A DNA stretch of 64,000 bases. It comes from Dipylidium caninum (lineage: Eukaryota > Platyhelminthes > Cestoda > Cyclophyllidea > Dipylidiidae). The position numbers were made by a program, and so were the translations under genes. The notes under the pieces were generated by a model. That model was not told the origin of the DNA and did no database searches. It saw nothing but the letters and a program-made list of their open reading frames with translations. Below, piece after piece: positions 16,201 to 27,100 of this stretch (position 1 is the first letter of the stretch; each line of letters opens with the position of its first letter). Where the stretch lies: contig QEYB01000448.1 in NCBI GenBank assembly GCA_017562135.1, positions 1,922,001-1,986,000 on the forward strand, in the 5' to 3' direction.

Positions 16201-19091
16201 CATTAATCTTCCATCTCTTGTAGCTGACTAGGCTTCAACCTCTCAATTTTTCCCTTTAGAACGCATACTGTTGCCAAAATCTTTCGGTCTTCCCGATAAA
16301 ACTTCCACTTTTATCTGTCTCAAACAAACGGGAAATGAGTTAAAATCTGTTTTCGGAGGCAAATTTTTTTGCAGTTTATTGTTGTTGTTAATTGAAGCCG
16401 AGACGTCGCCACTCACATTTGGTGCAATTAATTATTTTCACTTCGTGGCGGTACACAATGAGTCTCCACATATTGGCTACACTTACTGCGTAGATTTTCA
16501 TTAATTTACTCTGACCCTCTGTAAACATACTGCAATAACAATGCGCTGATTGGTTAGCGCTTGTCCACAAGGTTATTACTGAAATTGTTCCCAAGGCCGC
16601 GCCTCAATTGGTCCCTTTTATCAGGCTACTAATCTCCCTGAGACACCTGTCACGACATTATGATCGCTTTTCTTATGGTATCAGGTATATGGAATCCTAA
16701 TAACCCCGTACTGGTGAAATCTCTCGCTTTCGATTTGGTAAACACCTCCCATGTTCTTCAGCGGTACGCAAACTTTGTCCACGTCTTGGCTATAATTGGG
16801 AATTCACACCCTTAACCTCGGTTTTTTTTATTTTACCCCCATTTTATGAGCTTCCGTACTCCCTTGTGCACAAGGGAATGCTTTTTTGGTGTCTCTCGTT
16901 TCAAATATCAGTTCACCTTTTATCAGACCTAATTTTTTTGTTTTTGTTTCTACTAACATGCTTTGGGACCGAGTGCTGGAGATATAGTTACTTTTTTTGC
17001 AGAAGACTTACGTATTTCTAGCGTGGGTAGCCTACGGAAGAGCGTCAGCCTCTCTGTGGAAATTCAGAGTTTGCATCATCCCTTCCAGAGACGATCAATT
17101 AAGTACTGGAATTGGAGAGAACTTCGAAATGTACTTATCCATTTTTATTACAATTAGAGAACGCTAATACCCCGTTGTGGCAATTAGTGAGCGCCCTACG
17201 AATGAAATTAGCTGCCGTGTGTACTCTGTGTGCATTTGGATTTATAGCTCGTGTGACGACTTGTAAGTATGGTTTTCAAGTACTGATTAACCTCCGCAAT
17301 TCTGCCTTTCAACTGAACAATAATGTTCAGGATCTAACTTGACTATGACTTGAAAGCCAGTTTGCGTGCCTAAAAGACGTTTGAATTTAGTCACTTATCG
17401 AGTTTTACATTGTTATTTTGGAGATGGTGGGGAAGACCAGGCTTGTTCCCGGGCGCAGACGATTTCATGACGCTTATTAGTCAACAGTGTGCTTTATGAC
17501 ATCAACTTCTCCCATTTACTACTTCTATACGTTAGACTTTCAGTAGTACCCATGTATGGATTAATCTCCCGGCTTCAAATTCTCCTTGTACCATAAAAAT
17601 GTTGTGCTAATTTAACCCCCTACACGAAACTATTTGTCTTCCTAACACCTTCAAAACGAATTTTACTATCAACAGTCTTTTCCTAGCCTATTTGAATTTA
17701 ACACGTTTTCATGTTAAATTTACTGTCAAATTTAAGTCTCCTTTAATGCACAAACTCCATACATTTTTTAAATCCCTAAATAATTACCACATCTCCGCAT
17801 CCGAATGGTGAGGCTATAGTAGAAAGTTGGTGGGGCTATGGACATTCTTGACTCCGTAATCCCCTGAACTTGAGTGCCAAATCATGAAATCTAACTTTAG
17901 TCTAGTGGACTTATCAGAGGACCTTGACGCACACGGTAAGCTCTCGGGTCGAGCATATCCTACTTCTTCCCCTGGGATTTTTCGCATGTGTGTCAGCTTC
18001 AAATTGAACTCGAAGAGTACAGGCCTCTAGGATAATGGGCCTATTTTACCTCAGTTGGAGCGGAAATGGTCCGAGATACTACATTTATTGTTTTTAATAA
18101 AATGAGCAGTATTGATGAATATGCCTAGCATTTAGCAAACTTACTTTCATTACAATCTCCTCTTTTGGAGACATGCCTTTTACCCTCAGAGGTTACCATC
18201 TTTCTGTGTCAACACTCTACAAGTGTACTGCGGCAGTGTTACTTCAATAATAAGACTTGGACAACAAAATTCTTTGATCTCTGCGCTGTAGAACATGCAC
18301 TGGTAAACAAGAGACAGGTATTTTCGCTCCTTCGGTTTCCTTCTTGACGAAAATATGTTTTGCCGTATATTAGAATCTTTAAGAGTGGCTTTTGGCTATC
18401 ATGCGAATTAAATGCTTTTTAAATTAATTACTGAGCAGCGCCTTCAGGTAAACGAATTCTACTCCGATTCCAAAATAATTTTCTTTGTATTTTTACATCC
18501 CCTCTATGAAATGGTGGTATTCTTTACGCTCTAGCGGTGCCCCAAAAGTGTTCATAACTGTTCCCTTTAGCAGCATCAAACAGCTTTCTTAAGCCTGTTC
18601 CTTCTTGAAGAGTCCAAGTTAATGTGCTATCAAAATTCTTAAATGAAGTTTGTAGACGCAGAACTTGGGTCGATCTTGGGTTTTCTTTTATAGCCGGTCT
18701 CATGAAGAAAGCTCGTACTTAACTCTTTTTTGTCACTAGCATAACAGAATTACAAAAATCCTTCTTATTTTGCTGGTTAACGAGTTTGTAAAAGTGTTAG
18801 TTTTTTAGTCAACTCCGGAGATTTGTGGAGCTCCTCTGCTTCCTAAATAGTGTCATTTTTTCCCACCAGTACCTCTGCCGCTGCACCTGGGTTATTAGTT
18901 AGAACGATGAAAATTGGGAACAGAGATTCCTCCGATTTACTGTTCCTAACTAGCGGTTTACGTTTGTTTTACTCATGAGACCACACATTGTACTCCAAGC
19001 ACTTCCTAGAAAGCATTCGCAGCAAGTATTAACAGTAGTGTTCTCGTATGCTAAATACGAGCGTCAGAAATGATCACATTGTGCCTTTTAG
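13234..19091. other. 5.9-kb spacer between AKT and GLRX5
   Basis: The start holds the AKT 3' UTR. The remainder is T-rich on the plus strand, with no ORF that resembles a protein family or sits between good splice sites. A nine-base C run lies at about 14375-14383. A 5' exon of the glutaredoxin gene could be hidden here, but I found none. Confidence 0.45.
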
Positions 19092-19586
19092 TTTATCCCC
19101 ATAATCGCGACTCCCAAGGCACGCAGTTTCGTCCGTCCTTTCTCGAATGATTCGACCCCTCCGCAGTTGGACAAGGCCCTGCGCGACCGTCTCACCGAAC
19201 TAACAACTCGTACTCGTGTCGTGGTCCTCATGAAGGGAAATCCAGCGGAGCCACGCTGCGGTTTCTCTAACGCCGTCTGCCGCATCCTCGAGGCACATGG
19301 AGTGCTGGGCAAACAAGATCCCACCACGGGAACGCCCCTCCTTTCCTCTTTCGACGTCCTCTCCGATTCCGCGATCCGCGAGGGCGCCAAACTCTTTTCG
19401 GAATGGCCCACCTTCCCGCAGGTTTTCTTTGACGGGGAATTCGTGGGAGGATGCGATATCATTCTTGATATGCACAGATCCGGTAAATTAGCTTCTGAGT
19501 TGGAACGGCGAAAAATTGGGTCTCTACTCAGTGAAAAGGCGAAAAAGGAGGAAAAGGAGGAGGGTGATTCTTCTAAATCATCTTAA
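19092..19586 (+). CDS. GLRX5: Monothiol glutaredoxin, GLRX5 type (mitochondrial)
   Basis: An exon beginning right after the 3' splice site gtgccttttag and running to the stop at 19584-19586 (164 codons). GLRX5 carries and transfers [2Fe-2S] clusters in mitochondria. The family marks are present: LMKGNP, the monothiol active site CGFS (Cys at exon residue 56) followed by NAVCRIL, WPTFPQVF, and FVGGCDI with the glutathione-binding GG. The CGFSNA and HRSGKL...SLLSEK portions fit GLRX5 better than the PICOT/GLRX3 repeats. About 14 residues (GKQDPTTGTPLL...) are inserted between the first helix and the SFDVL strand. The first 20 residues (FIPIIATPKARSFVRPF) are basic and hydrophobic with no acidic residue, like a mitochondrial presequence. 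The frame has a stop just upstream of the acceptor and no early Met, so the initiator must come from an unseen exon or from a spliced leader. The Lys/Glu-rich C-terminus is longer than in the human protein. Confidence 0.85.
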   Translation, partial: FIPIIATPKARSFVRPFSNDSTPPQLDKALRDRLTELTTRTRVVVLMKGNPAEPRCGFSNAVCRILEAHGVLGKQDPTTGTPLLSSFDVLSDSAIREGAKLFSEWPTFPQVFFDGEFVGGCDIILDMHRSGKLASELERRKIGSLLSEKAKKEEKEEGDSSKSS

Positions 19587-22500
19587 CCGTTCTCTCCTTA
19601 TGTATGGCTATCTCTTTCATATTAAATTTTATAAGGCTCCATTTCATCATTTTGTTTTTCGACGTTCTTCTTTTTTAGTGTCCTATCAGGGCCGTTATAT
19701 TTTAACATACCGCGGTTACTAAGGCTATTAAACTTGGGTTAACGTTTAAAATTGGCGCATGTTTTGGTTTAAAATAATTCTAATGTCTCAACAACCTTGG
19801 CACTATCGTCTTTTGCGGTGCTGTGACAACGCCTTTTTCGCTGTGAAAGTTATTGTCTCGTCAGATGTTTGGGCTTCCGTTTGCGTATGTTACATCCCTT
19901 TTCTGTTCGGACTACAATCCACATACTCTGGTCCTGGCGCTGTTGTTTTTTGATTCCCAGGCGGTATTGTTAGTGAAGCGCACAAACCTTGTAACTTTCT
20001 TATCTGCTTACTCCGATTCATTCTTCTCAATTAGGCGTTTTATCACCAAGCCACTTGTCTAATTTCTACCTATCTCCTTGTAAATTTCAACGAACAAAAG
20101 CTTTCACATGATGGCGTTGTTTATTTTTGGTGGGTAATTTACTTCAACACTGTCGTCACCTTTTTTCATGTGACTGACTCACAATGCCACTTTCAAAACA
20201 AGCTGTTAGATTTTTTTAAACAAGCCTCTTATTGCTACGTTAGTTGCCCTGCCTGATGTTGGACCGCTGGCCTAACCTCGGCAAAAAGGCCAACCGGTCG
20301 TGTCAGGTGTACACCTACTTTGCTCCTCAAAGGGTGGTGCGGTTGAAAACAGCGCGGGGCGGGCTAGGGTTCGAGTGGTGAAGGTAAGGATTGGGGGGAC
20401 TCGCACAACAGGTAGCTTCGTTGCCGTTGGGTGGCGAACTGAAGGCCTGAGCGCAAATTGACGCATCACGTGGCAACTGGTTCACGTGTATTTGCTTTCT
20501 ACGACTTCCTCTTAGCCTTACGCCTCCGGCTTAGCTCTTACATCCGTAATCTGCTGATGTGACCCGCCCAATGAGGCGCCTTGGGAAACTTGTCGTCTTT
20601 TTCGGATGAAAAGTGCTTAGATTAATTGACGAAGTTTGGGGACACTCCGGAGGGCTCGCTGTTAACACCACAAGAAGCGGACTTGGACAATTTTAACAAC
20701 TGAACCCGCATTCACCTATAAAAGGAGGCACCCGCGAACGATGATGATGATGTGGTGGTGGTGATGGCGATGGTGGGAAGACGCTGCGTGCGCTTAATTA
20801 CACGGGCTTTCCATCAACTCCTACGCCGCCCAAGCACGTTGTTCCCCAATTTGCGGACGGTCAGACATAAAACGGCGTCGGGATAGCGCCGTCAGCCGTG
20901 TCGCTTGGTCCACCGCACCGTGACTTTGTGTCAGCCGGAAGCTTTACCAGCATCTTCTGCTCTGGCTGGCGTTTTTTCCCCCATAGCCGTGGTGAGGAGA
21001 GTCGGGGAGCCATGTGGCGCTTCCCCTCTGAGGTCACGATTAAGCCGCTGACAGTGAAGGGGATATACCAAGGCCTGAGGCAGAGACACTGGAGCCTAAC
21101 GGCCGTAGCTCTGTGAGACTGTGAAACTGTGAAAGAATTCGACATCTCACGGGTTGGGGTTGTCTGCCCTGATTGTTCCCGCTGTGTACTGCTGTTGTTG
21201 AAATTCCTAAGACGGCGCTGGAGGCTCAGTGACAGTCTGAGTGACGATTGCACGTACCTTTTTGAGGGTGCGCTTTTCGGCGCTCTCTTTTGTACTGGAT
21301 TCGCGTGGGCTGGTGGGTGGATGTGTGAGCCCAAGAACACGAGAGGAGGCCGAGGTTACTTTTTTATTGCGTTCAAAGTTAATTATCGACACACGGCATA
21401 ATTTCCTCCTCCTGCCCTCATCTACCCGCCCAGCTGAATGGATATCCCAGTTTAGCGCAACTGGGCTGCTACGCGCATGTCATCTATTTTAAGTTGGAAT
21501 TATTTTCGGTTTGGGTAAGCTTTTACCCCCTGATAATGTCAGTCGAATTTTGCGTCTCTACCCGCTCCGTGGGTCACAGGTGAGGATTGTGAAAACCTCC
21601 TGAATTGGGGCGAATATGGATATGTTGCAAAGCCATTTTTCCTGCCTGCTGACGGCCAACCCTCCTTTAAGTGAAGGTTTGTAGTTTGGACACTCTCCCT
21701 CCCCCCCCCCTCTTCTGAATGAATGAAACTTTGTTTTTTTGCGTTCTAGTGTCCTTTGTCTTGCCACTAAAATGTGTAAGTCCCTCTTTGAAGTGGCTTC
21801 CAGATACCGCGTAGAAGGCTATTTAAAAATGATGGGAGGACTTTCTGCGGTGTTTGGTGGAAATAACTGCTTGAATGGTGGCTGCATTTTACTCTGTCCC
21901 CTTTGGTCCTTGATGGACCTGTACGCTGCATCGGTTTGGAGAAGGCGAGGTAAATGGGGCGACTGACTGGGCGCGGGGTAATAATGGCCCCGTTACCAGG
22001 TTATGTCGCCCCCTTCACCGGTGAACAATGGGGCTAAGCGGAGCAGTATAGCAACAGGGCTGAAAAACGGACTTCGTGCCCCAACGCGAGTCATCCGTCA
22101 GGTGAGTAGAGGCATCGCTTCACAGTATTCATGGGGCAAATTGGCGGGGTAGGGTGAATTTGCAGTTTGTTTTCTGGCTCTGACACGCCTTTCCTGTAGT
22201 ACCACAGATGCTTTTGTGCCACATCCATAGCACAAGTCTAATGAGGTCAAGTCGTCTCTGCGATGTTTGGTTGGTTTTGGTGGATAACCGTGCCTCAATG
22301 AGGGATTCTTGTGCATTTCGCTGTCCGTTACGAATGCTTCTAACATTAGTAGCCAAATCTTATTTATTCTGACATCAAAAGCGGTAGCTCGGCCCTACAA
22401 TACGCGTTCACTTACACTTCCACGCTTGACACAGCTTCACACGTACTGGGAAGATTTCAGTAGCATCGGTTGTCGCGCCTAGCGAAATTGGTGACTGATC

Positions 22501-24158
22501 GAGTAATCAGTGGTTGTATTCAAAGAAGTTTTACATTTATAACAAGGTTTTATACAGGTTGTGGGGACTGAGGGGCTCGGGTCGGCTGGGTTTCACCTCT
22601 CCAAAATGTACCTTATGCACTGGGTCTGTAGGAGCAGCGCAAGACTTATCGCAGGCGTGTGTTGGATGCCGATTGAAGTCGTTTCAGCGTCTGAAAGGGT
22701 ATACGAGGTCATTATGAGAAGATCTGACAGGTTGTCTCCTTATTACGATTTTCGGTCATCCTTCTTCCTGCCAATTCCTGTCCTTAGCCTCGACACCCTT
22801 CAGCAGCAGTAATAAAACAAAAATGAATTTATGCTAAACGACCACCTTCCCTCCAAGACCCTGTGTGCAATAAGCTCGCCATGACATAGATAAAAAATGA
22901 TGAAAAATTTCTCTTTTGCCATACTCATCCTCAGAATAATTGCAAATAGGTTGTGTGCCACTACAGACGAAATGCCGCTTGGCAGTAAAGTTGTTGGTTG
23001 AAGAAGGCGTGGAACTCACACATATTTGAGGAGAATTTAAGGCAAAAGTTAATAAGGGAAGTCCCAAAATTGGAAGTTTAAGTGGGTGCTCGAAAGACTT
23101 CTCGAACTACCGTCAATTTGCCAGTCAACATCCCCGTGGACGAAATCCAACTCGTCTTATGGACGGTCCTGAGCCCATTGCCAGTGAGTTGCCAGAGTTT
23201 GCTGTAACAACGATGGACCAAATGCCCTCATTCACAAGAATTCCTGGCTTCTTGGACTGCAGCCCCCTAGGCTATGAGGCCTTTCTGCTGGGGTTAATTT
23301 CCTGAAAACTTCTAAAACACTGCCGTAGCCTCCACTTAAGAGGGATGGATTTTCGTACTACGAGATTTACCACCCACTTTTTTGCCACCTTCGCTTTTCT
23401 TCTTCCCACCAATTCTTAGTTCATCAGCTGTCACGTATGCCAAGACTCCAGCGCTAGATGTCCGTGGACTGGGGACATTTTCTCCCAAGAGGAGTTATCT
23501 AACTGTTAGGAGTTGTGGTAACTTCAACCTACATAGACTCTTTGTGACGGGGACTTGTTTCAAATCTCGAAAGCGCGAATATTCGTAGAACGAGTCCTTG
23601 GGCCTCTTTGAATTGTGCTGGAACTCCAGGTAGGGCACTACGGCAGTCGTCTGAAGGGGCCAATTGAAGAAGGCTGCAAAAGATAGGCATTTGTTCACCG
23701 ACTTTTCTAGCTCCTGGCACTAGCACTCTGGAGCCCTCTTCTGTCTGCGGCAGGAACTACTCCGACTTCGGGGGAAGCGGCCTCTACTATCTCTTCTCCG
23801 ATTTGTTCCCTTTGTTTCACATTAGATCTCTGGCCACTTCTTCATCAATCCCCCCATTCCATGGTATTTTCGAAGACCTCAAATGACTATTCAACGTGCC
23901 CAATGACCGTACAACTGGTCGTCTTTTCGTCACTGGATCGCATTGGTAGTGTGATATGCACTGGGACATGGTTGTTTGGCAGTGCGAGGCGCGTTTGCTT
24001 CAACCTCCCTAAGGTGTACAACTAAAAAGGCAGCTCCACAATAGGTCGACTGCATGTGTACAACTTACGGTCGTTGAACACTCGCATAGATTGCTCGGAT
24101 TCTGGGACGTAGCCTAAAATGAAAAGAGGTGCCGTTTAGTACACTGTATTGGACATTG
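19587..24158. other. Spacer between convergent genes
   Basis: Between the plus-strand glutaredoxin and the 3' end of the minus-strand Ig gene. It contains a trinucleotide-like tract at 20741-20777 and a ten-base C run at 21701-21710. GC content rises from about 20.2 kb. Several overlapping ORFs of 60-160 codons occur on both strands, but none has splice context or a recognisable domain. Confidence 0.45.
20741..20777 (+). repeat. ATG/GTG trinucleotide repeat tract
   Basis: Imperfect trinucleotide array (ATGATGATGATG followed by TGGTGGTGGTGATGGCGATGGTGG). Confidence 0.7.
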
Positions 24159-27100
24159 TTAGGGCAACATTCGGGATGAGTGTTCTTGAAAGTGATTCAA
24201 AATCACATATCCCGACTCCGTGTAGTGCCTCAGAGACGAAAATGGATTCGCTATTGGTGCCTCTGCAGTCTCTCCGACTGTCCCGAGCGTATGCGGTCCA
24301 AAGGATCCCGTGTAAAGGCCACTTGTGCCCTGAGTTATAGCCGGAGGCCTGATTGAGGCTCGAAAAGACGCAGCACAAATGCTCACCTGCCCCCTCGTCC
24401 TGCCCGTTAACCGACGAAAATACTCTCGCCGCATTTTATGAGCGAGGACCAAGGAGGTACTTACTCTCGAGCGTTGTGCTGGCTGCATGCTTCCCCATCA
24501 TGGTGGTCATACTGCACGTGTAGTCTCCGAAATCCTCCTCGGTCAACTTCAAAATGTGCAGCTTTGATATGACCGATGGCCACCGCTCCTCGTGTTTTTG
24601 CCGTGACTCGACTTGAAAAATAAGAAAAAAGTTAAAGTCGGTCTTACTTCGGTTGGGAAAGAACCTCATAACTTAAATATGAGATCATAGCTGCACTATC
24701 CCCACTTTGCCAGCTCACACGTCAGTTGAGACTTGAGATTGTCCACATTTCCCGCCACTCTTGGAATCAAGGCATTCCTTGTCAATGGCCCCCAAATGAG
24801 AATTAAGTGCTGGGTTGACGAATCACCGCACCCATCAATGAATGACTCGGAAGTATTTGGATGTCCAACTTGTCTCAAAGTATTCTTCAAATGCTTCACG
24901 CTTTGCCCACTGTAGGTCCTCTCCTGGTTGCTTCGACAAGTCGTCGGCACAATGAGCGTGCGTAGATGGAGATGGGGTGGTAAGTCGAACATCCGGCCGA
25001 ATGCTGATGCTGTTACCCCATCACTTCAATGACAACTCAGTGCCAACCCTCCCATCGCCTATCTTAACAAGTTAATCATTTGGGCTGAAGGATGCGGAAG
25101 GCGAGGAGATGTGAAGGGCGATCGAAAGAACAAGCGGATTCATCTTCCAAGAACTCGCAAACCATTTTTAACATCCGCCTGGCGCCTGCATCAAAGGATC
25201 ACCTTGTCTTCAAACTGACCGTCATCACTTCACCGCGGAAAGACGCATGTGGCCGTGGTGGCGTGTGGATAAGAATTTGAGACTTTTTCGGCCGCGGTAC
25301 ATCGGGTACTAAGCAGCGACCATGAGACTTTGCGCATGGTAACTGAACTGATATTCTGTCCCCTCGCAACAGAACCGCTGTGAAGATCCGAACACTGGGT
25401 TGGACAGTCAGGGACAAGACCGCGGCGAGTAAAGCAGTCGTAAGGCGATTTAAACCCTAATATCAATAATTTTACTTCTACCGATTGCATAAAACGGTGC
25501 AGATCACGAAAGAGGGTTACCAACTGACCAACTTCGATAGACGCGAGAGGCTCGCCAACGAAGTTGTGCCGAGTGTAGCCCGGCGACCCTATCTGGAGAC
25601 TCTTACATTGCCTAACAACGGATAAAGTGAAGCAAAGGGGACGGGCGAAGTGGTGAAGGGGTCCAGTGACCGCGTGGGAAGGAAAAGACGGAGGGAGACT
25701 GGGGGCGAGAGAGCACTGAGGCCAGTGAAGTACGCATGGGGAGCGGATAATTCGACGCTGTGGGAAACTCTGCATCAATCGACTGAGAGGTTGCAGAAAT
25801 GAAATCGGTGGTATGGCCAAGCCACTTTACAATGTCTAATTCACGTGAAAACTCGTGCAATCGCCGTGTTTATTGTCTCCTCCGTGAGATGATGCCCTTC
25901 TGGTCATGAGGAAGACGTCGCAACGAGCAGTGAAAGTGGCAGGGTCGATGTGCCCCGCCATAGCAGTGGAAGTCGGCAGACTTGCGTCCTCTCGGTGGCA
26001 TTGTGCCTGCGTCTGTTAGGAGGCTTCCGATGGTGTTGGTGATGAAATATGAGGGTAATCTGCTTAAAAATCGTCTCATCTTCATTTAAGCTGACTTACC
26101 GATGCAGTACTTGACGGACTTATTGGTGAGAATACTGCAAGAGGAGGCGTTGATGGGAATCTTAGTTTGTTTGAAGGTCCAGACTATACTTCCCATGGGA
26201 TTGGCGTTCACTTGGCATTGAAGGACCGTGTCGCCGCCCAGCGACTGTTTGATCAGGGAATTGACGACGTTCACCTCTGGTGGAACTAAAGTGTGGACAA
26301 ATTAAAGGGCTACTTTGGAATCTACCACAATGCAAGTTGGATTTCCTTACTCCAACAGCCCCGGAATCTTGTCGAGAGGCTCTCCACATCATTTGAACAC
26401 GCTACTGACCTCGCAATCCAGCCTCAACCTCAATCATCCACAGGTCAGCCGTCCATCCGACTACGAGGCGGCTGTAGCAGGCAGGGAGAAGGGAACTCGA
26501 ACGTGAAACTTCTACTTGCATAGGCTTATTTCATTGGGATGCGCACGACTGCACTGAGAATGGTCCCTTGCCGAATAGTCAAACGGCGGGTTTAGGAGGT
26601 GAAACCTCCGCAAACGCCTTTCACACCACCGGGGTGAAAAAGGCGAGCATTCAAGGCAGGTGGTGGATGGCGCAACGTCTACCAGCGGTCGTCAGTTTAC
26701 GCTGGCGCCCCGACAATGCAACCTGCGAGGCTTCTGTTTGCATACGATAAGAGAAATTTTCCCCGAGGCCAAAAGTTTACGGCGTTAAAACTCCAGTAGA
26801 CCATAATGGAGCCTCGGTGGGCAGCTTAATTCAGTCAACCGCGCTGTTTTGCTCATTTGGTCAGACGGGGACGGTGGATTTCCGTCGAACTCAGTGCGCA
26901 TTCAACTTATGCGATGTGAATGTAGCAAATGCAACGGGGGCGCCCGTCTCGCGAGTACGACGAATTTGTGCTTGGTGGATTTGCGCCTGGCAACACACAT
27001 AAGCGCCAGGCCGCATTAATTTCCCACCCTCGAATGCACTTTACTCTGTTGTATGGAGGGCAAAGCCATTGTAGGTGTGGGAGAAGGCAGAGAATGTCCA

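Noticed and set aside
16635..16690. TCCCTGAGA, the seed of the miR-125/lin-4 family
   Set aside because: Flanking sequence pairs only weakly over about eight bases with mismatches; no convincing precursor hairpin.
19167..19586. Annotating GLRX5 from the TTG at 19167 as start
   Set aside because: The frame is open back to the acceptor at 19091 and the added residues form a presequence, so 19167 is only an internal codon.
20861..21400. ORFs on both strands around 21 kb
   Set aside because: Overlapping opposite-strand frames with no family resemblance and no splice context.
25230..25820. 196-codon minus-strand ORF
   Set aside because: Lies in the Ig-gene intron between 24611 and 26100; no domain, no fitting splice phase, GC-rich composition explains its length.
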